A stretch of 64,000 nucleotides of DNA from Brevibacterium iodinum ATCC 49514 (GCF_900169265.1 NZ_FXYX01000001.1:124001-188000), one strand, 5' to 3'; shown: positions 17,998 to 27,671, numbered from the stretch's first letter. Notes: generated from the sequence alone by a model not told the origin. Made by a program: numbers and translations.

Positions 17998-18687
17998 TCA
18001 CCAACTGGCGCGGACGGTTTCCGTGGGGCCGTCGACTTCGGTGAAACCCGCGTCGACGACGCTGACCTGCTGTTCGTTCGCCGCCCACGCGTCCTTCGTC
18101 GCAGTCTGCACGCGCAGACTGAAGCCCGACTCACGCCAGCGGTCCCGCACATCGTCGGGCATCTGCTCGAACGCCAGCTGCGCGGCGTGTCCGCATTGCG
18201 CGGCGGCCTTCCCGGTCGTCAGCGTCAGCTCGGGAGAGAGCTCGATCGTCACGACCGCCTCAGCGGCGGGGATCGAGGATTCGCCCTCATCCGGGAACTC
18301 GGTGCCGCCGACCTGCAGCTTCTTCAGCTCCGGTGGCAGGGGTTCGACGGGGCCGGGTGCGAAGACGAACGCCTCGGCGGGAGCGAAATCGTCGGTGCCG
18401 CCGAAGGTCACGCTCACGCACCCGAGTGCCCGTGCGTCCTCGAGCTTCTTCCCGTCACCGCGACGCACGACCTTGCGGATCGCTCCGTCACGCCAGTATT
18501 CGACGGCCTCGTTCCAGTCCCCGCCCGGCTGTGAGCGCGGATCGTCGAGGAAGGTCACGACAGCACGAGAGGTGGCCTCGAGGACGTCGATGTGGCGAGC
18601 GATGGCGGTCTTGGACCGGCGCACGACGATCGGCAGTGACCAAGGGATTTCGTGGTCGGTCTCGTGCCTGCGTATGTGTTCGGTCAA
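17998..18687 (-). CDS. peptidyl-tRNA hydrolase, PTH2 family, with N-terminal extension
   Basis: The C-terminal ~110 residues match PTH2: TIELSPELTLTTGKAAAQCGHAAQLAFEQMP, the catalytic-site helix, then WAANEQQVSVVDAGFTEVDGPTETV, equal to the family's sirDAGrTqi.pgt.TVl block. PTH2 enzymes free peptides from peptidyl-tRNA. The first ~110 residues (ARHIDVLEATSRAVVTFLDD ...) are not part of the canonical domain and are common in actinobacterial members. I chose the TTG at 18687 because GCAGGAGCCAACCC lies right before it; the longer reading from 18846 starts with basic non-family sequence. It is divergent from the hydrolase at 18849. Confidence 0.75.
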   Translation of the reverse strand: MTEHIRRHETDHEIPWSLPIVVRRSKTAIARHIDVLEATSRAVVTFLDDPRSQPGGDWNEAVEYWRDGAIRKVVRRGDGKKLEDARALGCVSVTFGGTDDFAPAEAFVFAPGPVEPLPPELKKLQVGGTEFPDEGESSIPAAEAVVTIELSPELTLTTGKAAAQCGHAAQLAFEQMPDDVRDRWRESGFSLRVQTATKDAWAANEQQVSVVDAGFTEVDGPTETVRASW

Positions 18688-18848
18688 GGGTTGGCTCCTG
18701 CAGTGTCTTCGGCGGTGAAGGACTGGTGTCACAGTCCCCTCGTCATAACAGCGACGATCGGCGGATATTCCGGATCTTCGCAGGTGAGTCCTACCGCGGC
18801 GGCCGACGCTGGCCTCGCTAAGCTGGGAATCATTGCCGCCGACCAAGA

Positions 18849-19930
18849 ATGAGGCTGATGATTCCCGGCGTGACAGTCGACCCCGCGCTCACCGAAGCGC
18901 TGCTGGCCACTATTCCTGCTGACATCGTGGCGTCGATGTCGCCACAGATGCGCGAGGTCATGGCCGTCCAGGCCACTCGGCCGACGAGTGCCGCCGAGCC
19001 GGTGAGGATTTCGCCGCTGCCACCGGTGACCTCTCCTCTGCCGCTCGATCCTTGGCCGCCAAACGCGCCGAATACCGGACCGAACGCACGCTGTGGAACG
19101 AAGGCGGCCCGACCATGGCCCGCACCGATGATCACCACATCCGCACCGCCGGGATCGACGTTCCGATCCGCATCCATCGCCCCACCACCGAGGCGGCCCT
19201 GCCCGGTCTCCTGTTCCTCCACGGCGGTGGGTTCAGCCTCGGCGACCTCGATACACATGACCGGATCATGCGCGTGGTCGCCGCTGCCGGCGGCTTCGCC
19301 GTGATCGGAGTCGACTATTCGCTGTCGCCGGAGGTGAAGTTCCCACAGGCGCTGCACGAGTGTGCCGGGGTCGTCGACCACCTCGCCGGCCACGGTGAGG
19401 ATTTGGGCATCGACGGCACACGTCTGGCCATCTCCGGAGATTCTGCCGGGGCGGTTCTCACCCTCGGCGCAGGTCTGCTTCTGCGCGATGAACCGGAGAC
19501 CATCGGGGCGAATCCCGCGAGCTTCTCGGCTCTGCGCGCCCTCCTGCCCATCTACGGCAGCCACGGTCTCATCGACTCGGCCAGTCGCAGGCTCTACGGC
19601 GGCGACTGGGACGGCATGGGCATCCACGACCTCAGCAACCTCCTCGACGACTACCTGCCGACCCCGGAGGACGAACACTCACCGCTCGTCGCGCATCTGA
19701 CCGCCGACCTCTCCGGTCTGCCGCCGGTATTCGTCGCGGCCGCCGGGCTCGATCCGCTGCGCGATGACTGCCGGGCATTGGCCAGGACCCTGCAGCGGGC
19801 AGGCAACGACGTCCGCTTCGAGGAGTATCCGCATGTGCTCCATTCGTTCCTCCACTTCGGTCGGATCCTCGACGACACAACCACGGTGCTCCACAACGCT
19901 GCGGCTTTCGCTGCACACCATCTGAACTGA
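18849..19930 (+). pseudogene. HSL-family alpha/beta hydrolase, split by an apparent frameshift
   Basis: The main body, read from about 19001, has the hormone-sensitive-lipase marks: oxyanion FLHGGGFSLGDLDTHD, nucleophile ISGDSAGAVL, catalytic Asp in AAAGLDPLRDDC and His in HVLHSFLHF. The expected N-terminus MRLMIPGVTVDPALTEALLATIPAD...TSAAEP lies in a different frame starting at 18849. Moving by one base near 18999-19001 joins them as SAAEP/GEDFAAATGDLSSAARSL. A one-base deletion or a sequencing error explains this best. If neither, translation could begin at the TTG at 19052 and yield 292 residues that keep the whole catalytic core. Confidence 0.6.
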
Positions 19931-19976
19931 TTCGTGCGGTCGGCGCCCAGCGGACGCGGACGAGACGGGTTTCCGG

Positions 19977-20960
19977 TCAGCGGCCCGTGGCCTGGTTCCT
20001 CGGCCCCGAGTTGCTGTGACTGCGGTCAGCAGGACGCCCAGGGCTGCTGTGAGTGCCGTCACCAGGACGCTCCTGGCTGCCGCGATCCGAACGACCGCCT
20101 CCCCTCGGCCGTCGGAACAGCACGTCTGCGTCACCGTCGGACTGCCGTTGCCGCTCGCGTTCGATCTCGGCGTCGAACTCGGCGCCGAGGAGCAGCGAGA
20201 GGTTGACCATCCACACCCAGGCGAGCCCGACGATCACTCCCCCGATCGACCCATAGGTGACGTTGTAGCTGCTGAAATTGTTGATGTAGAGCACGAAGCA
20301 GGCCGACACGGCAAGCAGCACGAACATGGCGACGAACGCACCGAGGCTAACCCACCGGAACTTCGGCTGCCTGACGTTCGGGGTCACGTAGTAGAGCAGG
20401 GCGATGAGCAGCATGACGAAGAAGACGAAGACCGGCCATCTGACCACGTTCCAGATCAGCAGGGCAACCGCGCCCATTCCGATGAGCTCGCCGAGCGTTT
20501 CGGCGATAGGCCCGGACAGCACGAGCAGCAGCCCCAGAGCGGCCAGGACGATGAGCGTGACCACGGTCATCAGGAGCATGAGCGGCTTGAACTTCCAATA
20601 CGGCCTGGTCTCCTCGACCCGGTAGACAGCGTTCAGGGCACGACCGAGCGCGCCGATGTATTTCGACGACGACCAGATCGCCAGCAGCAGGCTGCCGATG
20701 AGGGTGACTCCGGCCGAGGACGACTCGGTGAGTTCGACGATGAGCGGGCGGATCGCCTTGGCCGCCTCGGCCGAGACTCCGTGGACCACGGAGAGCACCG
20801 CCTTCGTGGTCGACTCGGCTTCCCCGACCACGCCGAGCAGCGACACCATGGCGAGGATCGCCGGGGCAGCAGAGAGCAGAGCGTAGAAGCTCAGCCCGGC
20901 TGCTCTGTCGAGGCACTCGTCGTCGAGCAGACGCCGAAGAGCGCCCTTGACGATTCGCAC
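19977..20960 (-). CDS. YihY/BrkB-family inner-membrane protein
   Basis: A 327-residue membrane protein with about six transmembrane helices. Family blocks are AAGLSFYALLSAAPAILAMVSL, WSSSKYIGALGRALNAVYRVEETRPYWKFKP, YYVTPNVRQPKFRWVSLGA and YGSIGGVIVGLAWVWMVNLSLLLGAEF. The C-terminal ~60 residues are a charged Arg/Gly/Ser-rich cytoplasmic tail. The family has no settled function. The GTG at 20960 gives the natural start VRIVKGALRRLLDDE; the frame stays open upstream through the next gene. It lies 26 bases downstream of the AI-2E family gene, and the two are probably cotranscribed. Confidence 0.8.
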   Translation of the reverse strand: MRIVKGALRRLLDDECLDRAAGLSFYALLSAAPAILAMVSLLGVVGEAESTTKAVLSVVHGVSAEAAKAIRPLIVELTESSSAGVTLIGSLLLAIWSSSKYIGALGRALNAVYRVEETRPYWKFKPLMLLMTVVTLIVLAALGLLLVLSGPIAETLGELIGMGAVALLIWNVVRWPVFVFFVMLLIALLYYVTPNVRQPKFRWVSLGAFVAMFVLLAVSACFVLYINNFSSYNVTYGSIGGVIVGLAWVWMVNLSLLLGAEFDAEIERERQRQSDGDADVLFRRPRGGGRSDRGSQERPGDGTHSSPGRPADRSHSNSGPRNQATGR

Positions 20961-20986
20961 TCGATTCAACCGTGGCCCGGCCCGTC

Positions 20987-22072
20987 TCAACGCTGTCCCA
21001 CTCTGTAGTCCTTGGCCGCGTGGATCATCGCATTGAGAGTCGCGATGACCGGCACGGAGAAGAAGGCCCCGGCGATGCCCGCCACCGCTGCTCCCGCTGT
21101 CACCCCGAGGATCACAGCCAGGGGGTGGATCTTCACTGTGGGCCCTGTCAGCCACGGCTGCAGGACGTGGCTTTCGAGCTGCTGGACGACGATGACGATC
21201 CCGAGCATGATCAGGCCGTGCACCCAGCCGTTGAAGAGCAGCGCCAAGCCCACCGCGACCGCTCCGCCCACGATCGCTCCGACGAACGGCACGAAGGCAC
21301 CGAGGAAGACCACCATGGCGATCGGCACCGCCAAGGGGACGCCGAGGATCAGTGCGCCCACCCCGATTCCGATCGCATCGCTGGCCGCGACGACGAGCTG
21401 GATCCGAATGAAGTTCGTCAGCGTCTTCCAACCGGCCTCACCGGCCGCGGAGATCCGCGCATGCGCCTTCTTCGGCCAGATGTTGACGACCCAGGCCCAG
21501 ATGCCGCGTCCGTCGATGAGCGCGAAGAGGGTGACGAACAGGATGATGATGACGCCTTCGATGACATGCGCCGCCGTCGTGCCCACCTCGGCGGCACCGG
21601 AGCCGAGACCGGCGGCGTTGTCCTGCAGCCACTTCCCCGAGGAATCGACGAGGTCATTGAGTTTGGCTTCGGTGATTCCGAACGGCTGCGTGGCCAAGAG
21701 CTGCTTCGCCGCGTCCAGGGTCGTCGCCACCTGCTTCTGGATCTCAGGTATCTCACTCCTGATCTGAAAGGTGATGAGGAGGACGAGTCCGGCCAACAGG
21801 CCGAGGACGACGACCCAGACTGTGACCACCGCCAACCATTTCGGCCACCGATGCCGCTGCAGGAACGTCGACATGGGGACTAGGAGGGCAGAGAGGACGA
21901 GGCCGGCCAGGAATGGAACGACGATCTGTGCGACCTGCAGTGCCACGAAGATCGCGACTGTGATTCCCGCGATGATCACCAGCAGGTATCCGGTGAAGCG
22001 GGCACCGAGTTTGAGTCCCTCGGGTATCGGGTCATCGCGATTCGGAGGCGCGTTCAATGGACCTTCTGTCAT
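20987..22072 (-). CDS. AI-2E family transporter (TqsA/PerM-like permease)
   Basis: A 361-residue membrane protein with paired N-terminal helices, a soluble central segment (LTTLDAAKQLLATQPFG region) and C-terminal helices including VPFVGAIVGGAVAVGLALLFNGW and QQLESHVLQPWLTGPTVKIHPLAVIL, a hallmark of the family. Proposed roles include autoinducer or ion export; the substrate is not predictable. It heads the unit with the YihY gene and is divergent from the PAP2 gene. Confidence 0.85.
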   Translation of the reverse strand: MTEGPLNAPPNRDDPIPEGLKLGARFTGYLLVIIAGITVAIFVALQVAQIVVPFLAGLVLSALLVPMSTFLQRHRWPKWLAVVTVWVVVLGLLAGLVLLITFQIRSEIPEIQKQVATTLDAAKQLLATQPFGITEAKLNDLVDSSGKWLQDNAAGLGSGAAEVGTTAAHVIEGVIIILFVTLFALIDGRGIWAWVVNIWPKKAHARISAAGEAGWKTLTNFIRIQLVVAASDAIGIGVGALILGVPLAVPIAMVVFLGAFVPFVGAIVGGAVAVGLALLFNGWVHGLIMLGIVIVVQQLESHVLQPWLTGPTVKIHPLAVILGVTAGAAVAGIAGAFFSVPVIATLNAMIHAAKDYRVGQR

Positions 22073-22213
22073 GGACCAACACTAATGCCGCGAGCCGCAC
22101 AGTGGGTGGACCATTCTGTTCTGGCCCGCCGACACGGGCGAGACGGGGCTACGGTCAGCGGCTTCCGAGGAAAATCCGAAGATGTACCAAAAGTGAATCA
22201 CTACGGTGTTCCG

Positions 22214-23299
22214 ATGACCAGATTGCGACGTTGGCCCTACACTTTTGCCATGGTGCTCGCTCTCCTCGTCGGAGCGGCCGCCGTGTTCTCTTCCCTCTTC
22301 CTCGATCTCCCGCTGCGGGACCCCGACGGATTCCTCGGCCCCTCATACATCCGTCTGCCTCTGCTGGTTCTCGGATTCATCGGCGCCGGGCTGATCGTGG
22401 AAACGGTGAGGCGAAGCGGGTGGCGAAATCTGCCGACGTCTGTCGTCGACATCGCTAAGAAGGAGTGGAACACCCACCGGCTGCTGTGCATCGGCGCCGG
22501 GCTGCTGAGTTTCTACGTCTGCTACGTCGCCTACCGCAATCTCAAGAGCGTGCTGCCGGTGTACCGCGAGGGCACCCTCTTCGATCAGCAGCTGTTCCGC
22601 CTCGACCAGTGGCTCATGGGCGGGAACACTCCGGCCGTACTCCTGCACGAACTCCTCGGCACCGGCATCGCGGCGAACCTCCTGTCGATCGCCTACCTCG
22701 CCTACCTGCCGCTCATTCCGATCAGCCTCGGCGCGGTCCTCGTGCTCAATCGCAGACTCGCCGTCGGCGCTTGGTATACGACGATGTTGAGTCTCAATTG
22801 GGTGCTCGGCACCGTCAGCTACTATCTCCTGCCGTCGGTCGGTCCCGTGTTCAGCCACCCCGAGGTCTTCCGGGCGCTGCCTGCCACCGGAGTCAGTGAG
22901 CTCCAGGAGTCACTCATCGACACTCGCCTCGACTACCTGAGCAACCCGATCGGCAGTGACTCAATCCAGGGTGTCGCCGCGTTCGCATCGCTTCACGTCT
23001 CCGTCACCTTCGCCGCTGCTCTGTTCATGACGCTGACGAAACAGCATCGCGCCGTTCTAGCGTTCACCTGGATCTTCTTCGGTGTGACGGTCGTGGCCAC
23101 CCTCTACTTCGGGTGGCATTACATCCTCGACGACATCGCGGGCATCGGCATCGGCGGGGCGTCGGTGGCACTCTCCGCATGGGTGACCGGGCACCGCAGA
23201 GCACGCCGACGGCCGGTCGCCGCAGTCTCCGAGCCTGATTCCGTGTCCGCCGCGAAGTCCGCGGATTCTGTCTCACGCACCGCCGGGGCTATACTGTAA
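22214..23299 (+). CDS. PAP2-superfamily membrane phosphatase / AUR1-like
   Basis: A ~361-residue polytopic membrane protein. The PAP2 active-site blocks are ASLHVSVTFAAALFM (motif with catalytic His) and YFGWHYILDDIAGIGIG (His/Asp). The spacing fits the PAP2_3 / inositolphosphotransferase-like branch, which acts on lipid phosphates at the outer face of the membrane. The start is uncertain: ATG 22214 gives a protein beginning with the first helix, while GTG 22193 and ATG 22085 are in frame upstream, none with a good ribosome-binding site. Confidence 0.75.
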   Translation: MTRLRRWPYTFAMVLALLVGAAAVFSSLFLDLPLRDPDGFLGPSYIRLPLLVLGFIGAGLIVETVRRSGWRNLPTSVVDIAKKEWNTHRLLCIGAGLLSFYVCYVAYRNLKSVLPVYREGTLFDQQLFRLDQWLMGGNTPAVLLHELLGTGIAANLLSIAYLAYLPLIPISLGAVLVLNRRLAVGAWYTTMLSLNWVLGTVSYYLLPSVGPVFSHPEVFRALPATGVSELQESLIDTRLDYLSNPIGSDSIQGVAAFASLHVSVTFAAALFMTLTKQHRAVLAFTWIFFGVTVVATLYFGWHYILDDIAGIGIGGASVALSAWVTGHRRARRRPVAAVSEPDSVSAAKSADSVSRTAGAIL

Positions 23300-23307
23300 T
23301 CACCTGC

Positions 23308-23325
23308 GAACCCGTTTTCGGGTTC
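23308..23325. terminator. short hairpin between PAP2 and helicase genes
   Basis: GAACCCG TTTT CGGGTTC is a perfect 7-bp stem with a T4 loop, nine bases after the PAP2 stop. No T-run follows. It may be a terminator or part of the helicase mRNA leader, since TATACT at 23290-23295 is a possible -10 element. Confidence 0.4.
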
Positions 23326-23360
23326 CCTGCGTCGTCAGGACGCCTCGTCTCTGCAGCTGG

Positions 23361-25232
23361 GTGAAAGAACCCGCGCATTTCCGAAGCCGTTTTCTCGCGG
23401 CGATCGAGAGCGCCGACAGCGCTCATTCCATGACCGGAAGCGGCTGCCTGCCACCTATTCACGGCACCGGCACGCCCTCCGGCACGTCGAAGGGCCACCC
23501 CATCACTACGTCACAGACTCGCACCAATCCCCGCAGCACCCGCACCCGCGGAGGCAGCAACAGAAACACCGCCACAACCGCCGCCGACGCCTCGGGCGAT
23601 CGCACGAAGAAGGCCTCCCCAGCCCCGACCACTTTCGCCGAGCTCGGTGTCCCCCAGAAACTGGTCGACACGCTGAGCAAGGAGGGCAAGACCCAGGCCT
23701 TCCCGATCCAGCAGGACACTCTGCCCGACACGCTGGCCGGCCGTGATGTGCTCGGCCGCGGAAAAACCGGGTCCGGCAAGACCCTGGCGTTCTCCATTCC
23801 GCTCGTCACTCGCCTGGCCGAATCCGGCAAGGGTTCGCAGAAGTTCCGCCATCCGCGCGGGCTCGTCCTTGCTCCCACCCGTGAGCTCGCCACGCAGATC
23901 ACCGAGGTCATCGATCCGTTGGCCAAGGCCGTGGGCCTGCGGACGACGACGATCTTCGGCGGCGTCAAGCAGCGTCGCCAGGAGGTCGCACTCAAGGCCG
24001 GAGTCGACATCGTCGTGGCCTGCCCGGGTCGCCTCGAGGACCTGCTCCAGCAGGACATCCTCACGCTCGAGAACATCGAGGTCACCATCCTCGACGAGGC
24101 CGACCACATGGCTGACCTCGGGTTCCTGCCCGGAGTCACCCGAATCCTCAACCAGACCCCGACTGAAGGACAGCGGATGTTCTTCTCCGCCACCTTGGAC
24201 AACGACGTCGACAAACTCGTCCGTCGTTTCCTCCACAACGAGGTCCTCCACTCCGTGGATGAGGCGACCTCCCACGTTTCGGCCATGACCCACCACGTGT
24301 TCGAGGTGTCGGTCGACGACAAGAACGAACTCGTACACAAGCTCGCCTCCGGCACGGGCCGCCGCATCCTCTTCACCCGCACGAAGCACCGGGCCAAACG
24401 CTTCGCCCGCCAACTCACGGCAGCCGGTATCCCCGCGGTCGACCTGCACGGCAATCTGTCGCAGGGTGCGCGCGACCGCAACCTCGCCGCGTTCACCGAT
24501 GGTGAGGCGAAGGTGCTCGTGGCCACAGACATCGCCGCCCGCGGCGTCCACGTCGACTCCGTCGAGCTCGTCGTCCACGTCGATCCCCCGACCGAGCACA
24601 AGGCGTACCTGCACCGCTCCGGTCGCACCGCACGTGCCGGCAGCGCCGGTGACGTCGTCACGGTGATGACCGCCGAAGAGCGCAAGGACACTCAGATCCT
24701 CCTGCGCAAGGCCGCCATCAAGGCGACCCCGCAGAAGGTCAACGCAGAGTCCCCCGAGGTGACCGAGCTCGTCGGTGAGATCGCCGAGTTCGTCGCCCCG
24801 CAGCCGAAGGAACCCGTCCAGCCGCGCAAGAAGACCGAAACTTCCACGTCGAATGGTCGTTCATCCCGCCGTCGCCGAGGTGGCCGTGGCGGACGCGGCG
24901 GAAGCTCGGGTCGCGGTGACGCCGGCAACGGCGGCAGCGACCGCAGCCGTGAGAACTCGGGCGCCACCGGTGGCGGTCGCAGCGGCGAATCGCGTCGCAG
25001 TGAGAGCGGCGGCCGGGGCGCCGGGCACACCGGCGAGAGAAATCGTCGTCGCGAGAACTCCCGCGGGGGCCGCTCCGGCAATGGCCGCTCGGGCGGTCAG
25101 CGCGCGGAATCTTCGGGTCGTCAGCCGAGCAGCCACCGCGCGTCCGAATCCCGCGGCACCAGCCCCGAGACTCGTCGCCGCAACCGCACCCGTGCCGGAG
25201 GCTCGCAGCAGGTCTACTCGACCAGCAGCTGA
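23361..25232 (+). CDS. DEAD-box ATP-dependent RNA helicase with RGG-rich tail
   Basis: An RNA helicase of RhlE/CsdA type. Visible motifs, in order: Q-motif FPIQQDTLP, motif I GKTGSGKT, PTRELA, motif II DEAD in ILDEADHMAD, motif III SAT in FFSATLDND, and motif VI HRSGRTARAG. The last ~150 residues are Gly/Arg/Ser-rich with many RGG-like units, a flexible RNA-binding tail. The start is uncertain: 23361 (GTG) gives 623 residues, ATG 23430 gives 600, and the first 70 residues are low-complexity Thr/Arg/Ser with no conservation to decide. Likely roles are ribosome assembly and RNA remodelling in the cold. Confidence 0.88.
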   Translation: MKEPAHFRSRFLAAIESADSAHSMTGSGCLPPIHGTGTPSGTSKGHPITTSQTRTNPRSTRTRGGSNRNTATTAADASGDRTKKASPAPTTFAELGVPQKLVDTLSKEGKTQAFPIQQDTLPDTLAGRDVLGRGKTGSGKTLAFSIPLVTRLAESGKGSQKFRHPRGLVLAPTRELATQITEVIDPLAKAVGLRTTTIFGGVKQRRQEVALKAGVDIVVACPGRLEDLLQQDILTLENIEVTILDEADHMADLGFLPGVTRILNQTPTEGQRMFFSATLDNDVDKLVRRFLHNEVLHSVDEATSHVSAMTHHVFEVSVDDKNELVHKLASGTGRRILFTRTKHRAKRFARQLTAAGIPAVDLHGNLSQGARDRNLAAFTDGEAKVLVATDIAARGVHVDSVELVVHVDPPTEHKAYLHRSGRTARAGSAGDVVTVMTAEERKDTQILLRKAAIKATPQKVNAESPEVTELVGEIAEFVAPQPKEPVQPRKKTETSTSNGRSSRRRRGGRGGRGGSSGRGDAGNGGSDRSRENSGATGGGRSGESRRSESGGRGAGHTGERNRRRENSRGGRSGNGRSGGQRAESSGRQPSSHRASESRGTSPETRRRNRTRAGGSQQVYSTSS

Positions 25233-25264
25233 CGTCCTCACAATCCAGTAACCCTGCTTGGATA

Positions 25265-25280
25265 CTACACTTTGGTGTAG
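25265..25280. promoter_or_regulatory. inverted repeat before photolyase gene, possible operator
   Basis: CTACAC TTTG GTGTAG is a perfect 6-bp inverted repeat in the 87-base gap before phr. TTGGAT (25258-25263) lies just in front, so a repressor here could overlap a promoter. No regulator gene is adjacent. Confidence 0.4.
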
Positions 25281-25319
25281 ATGCCGACTGGGCGAACCAG
25301 CTGTGAGAGGAGTCTGCCG

Positions 25320-26786
25320 ATGAGCCACGACCGCGAGTCCCTCACCCTCGTCTGGTTCCGCGACGACCTGCGCGTCGAGGACCACGAGGCCCTGACAGCG
25401 GCCTGCGGCGACGGGCAGGCGATCGGCCTCTGGATCAGAGAGTGCCGCAGCGACGACGGCCTGGGCCCACGCCCGTTAGGCGGGGCGGCCCGGTGGTGGG
25501 CGCACGAATCGCTGCGCGTCCTGGAGACCGAACTCGCACAGCTCGGCATCCCGCTGCTCTTCGCAGCAGGCTCGGCCGCCGACATCGTCCCGCAGGCGGC
25601 TGCGGACCTGAAAGTCGATGCTGTGCGCTGGTCGCGCCGTTATGCGCCGGCTGCACGTCGCCTCGACGCGCAGATCAAGACGGACCTGGCTGATGCCGGT
25701 CGTGCCGTGCACTCCCATACCGGCGCGCTGCTCGTCGAGCCTTGGACGGTCAACCCTCAGGGCGGTGACTTCTACAAGGTCTTCACGCCGTTCTTCAACG
25801 CTGTGCGCGATCGCAGCGTCGGCGACAGCCTCCCGGCGCCGCGCACACAGAGTTCTCCGACGAAGGCCCAGCGACAGGCTTTTGCCGGGCACTCCTGGGT
25901 GCGCGACCTCGACGATCTCGGTCTTCTCGACGGAACCGACACGGGCTCGGGCAGCTTCGCCTCGGCGAGGACTCCGCAGTGGTGGCGGACGACCGTGGCC
26001 GGGCACTGGAACCCCGGGTGCAGGGAGGCGGCCCGAGAGCTCGCCTGCTTGGGCGACGGGCTCGACGGCTACGCAGATTCTCACGATGTCCCCGCAGACC
26101 CTGACAGCACGTCAGGCCTGTCGCCGCGACTGCGCTTCGGCGAACTCTCCCCCCGCCAGCTGCTGGCAGCGGCCCTGGACATACCGGAGGTGAGGGACGA
26201 TGATCGGCAGGCATGGATTCGCCAGCTCTACTGGCGGGAGTTCTCCTGGCACCTGACCTATCACCTGCCGGCCGTCGAATCCGAACCGATGCGACCTGAA
26301 TTCGCGTCCTTCCCCTATGAGGACGACCCCGAGGCACTCGACCACTGGTGCAGCGGCACGACCGGGACCGACCTCGTCGACGCCGGCATGGCTCAGCTGT
26401 GGCAGACCGGGGGGATGCACAATCGAGTGCGGATGGCCACGGCGAGCTTTCTCACGAAGAATCTGCTGATCCACTGGTGGCACGGCGAGCAGTGGTTCTG
26501 GGACACGCTGGTCGACGCCGATGAAGCCAACAACCCGGTCTCGTGGCAATGGGTGGCCGGGTGCGGAGCCGATGCGGCTCCATATTTTCGGATCTTCAAT
26601 CCCGAACGCCAACGTGAGCGTTTCGATCCCGACTACGAGTACGTGGGCAGGTGGTTGGGCCGCGGTCCGGGCGGTCTCACTCGGGCGGAACGCTCGCAGG
26701 GTGATCGCGAGCCGATCGTCGATCTCAAGGCATCGCGTCAGGCGGCATTGGCCGCCTATGACCGGATGAAGAGTGAGGCGAAATGA
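25320..26786 (+). CDS. phr: deoxyribodipyrimidine photolyase (cryptochrome/photolyase family)
   Basis: A 488-residue light-driven CPD repair enzyme. The N-terminal antenna domain starts SLTLVWFRDDLRVEDHEAL, and the FAD domain has SPRLRFGELSPRQLL, QLYWREFSWHLTYH, TGGMHNRVRMATASFLTKNLLIHW, and NNPVSWQWVAGCGADAAPYFRIFNP, the typical FAD- and DNA-binding blocks. The ATG at 25320 follows GAGAGGAGTCTGCC. Its TGA overlaps the ATG of the next gene (26783-26786), so the SDR is translationally coupled. Confidence 0.92.
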   Translation: MSHDRESLTLVWFRDDLRVEDHEALTAACGDGQAIGLWIRECRSDDGLGPRPLGGAARWWAHESLRVLETELAQLGIPLLFAAGSAADIVPQAAADLKVDAVRWSRRYAPAARRLDAQIKTDLADAGRAVHSHTGALLVEPWTVNPQGGDFYKVFTPFFNAVRDRSVGDSLPAPRTQSSPTKAQRQAFAGHSWVRDLDDLGLLDGTDTGSGSFASARTPQWWRTTVAGHWNPGCREAARELACLGDGLDGYADSHDVPADPDSTSGLSPRLRFGELSPRQLLAAALDIPEVRDDDRQAWIRQLYWREFSWHLTYHLPAVESEPMRPEFASFPYEDDPEALDHWCSGTTGTDLVDAGMAQLWQTGGMHNRVRMATASFLTKNLLIHWWHGEQWFWDTLVDADEANNPVSWQWVAGCGADAAPYFRIFNPERQRERFDPDYEYVGRWLGRGPGGLTRAERSQGDREPIVDLKASRQAALAAYDRMKSEAK

Positions 26787-27649
26787 GCACGACGAACGGA
26801 CGCAGGATTCTCATGGCCGGGTGCGGAGACCTGGGCACACGGCTGGGCCTGCGACTGGTCGACCAGGGGCACCGGGTGATCGGACTGCGCCGACGCGTCG
26901 CCGAACTGCCCGACGCCTTTGAGACGATCAGTATGGACCTCTCCGGATTCGGAGCTCCCGGCCGCGATAGGGTCGATGCCGCGGACCGCAGCGATCCGCG
27001 ACTGGACGCACTCGATGCGGTCGTGATCACTCTGACTTCGGACGAACCGACTCGGACCGGATACGAACGGACCTACCTCCACGGGCTGAGAGGTCTCGCC
27101 CGCGTGCTCGGGTCACAGCCGGGCCGAGTCGTCCTGGTCTCCTCCACGCGTGTCCTAGCAGAGGACCCGACGCGTGTGATCACCGAAGACGCTCCACTCG
27201 CCCCAGGGTCCGGGCCGGGTGAGGTCCTCGCTGCGGCCGAGTCCGAGGCGGCCGAGCTCTTCGACCACCTCACGATCGTCCGCCCGGCTGGTATCTACGG
27301 ACCTGGCCGCACCCGCCTCATCGACTCCGTGCGACGCGGCCAGCGGTTCAACCATCAGCGGTGGACGAATCGCATCCACCGAGACGACCTCGTTCTCGGC
27401 CTCGAGCGCTTGGCACTCGGCTCGGAACCGCCGGACCTGGTCCACGCTGTCGATTCGCTTCCTGCCCAGATGGGCGACGTCGCCGCCTTCATCGCCGGCC
27501 GCCTCGGCGTGCCCGTCCCCGGCCATGCCGACGACGAGAAGCCGAGCGGCAAACGGATCGACGGAACTCGCTTCGGCTCACTCATGGGCGAACTCGGCTA
27601 TCCCACCTACCGGCACGGCTTCGCTTCGATGCTGACGACAGCCCCCTGA
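26783..27649 (+). CDS. atypical SDR, NAD(P)-dependent epimerase/dehydratase-like (YeeZ type)
   Basis: A 288-residue Rossmann protein starting RRILMAGCGDLGTRLGLRLVDQGHRV. The segments VVLVSSTRVLAED and IVRPAGIYGPGRTRLID are typical of extended SDRs, but the catalytic Tyr-x-x-x-Lys is not evident, as in the YeeZ/SDR_a5 group. The gene overlaps the phr stop codon and is presumably made with the photolyase; a repair or light-linked role is only guilt by association. Confidence 0.75.
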   Translation: MSTTNGRRILMAGCGDLGTRLGLRLVDQGHRVIGLRRRVAELPDAFETISMDLSGFGAPGRDRVDAADRSDPRLDALDAVVITLTSDEPTRTGYERTYLHGLRGLARVLGSQPGRVVLVSSTRVLAEDPTRVITEDAPLAPGSGPGEVLAAAESEAAELFDHLTIVRPAGIYGPGRTRLIDSVRRGQRFNHQRWTNRIHRDDLVLGLERLALGSEPPDLVHAVDSLPAQMGDVAAFIAGRLGVPVPGHADDEKPSGKRIDGTRFGSLMGELGYPTYRHGFASMLTTAP

Positions 27650-27671
27650 TCATGAACAAAACCGGGAACGT

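Noticed and set aside
23459-24691. Long minus-strand ORFs opposite the DEAD-box gene
   Set aside because: Low-complexity Ser/Arg-rich translations with no start signals; the plus strand has all helicase motifs.
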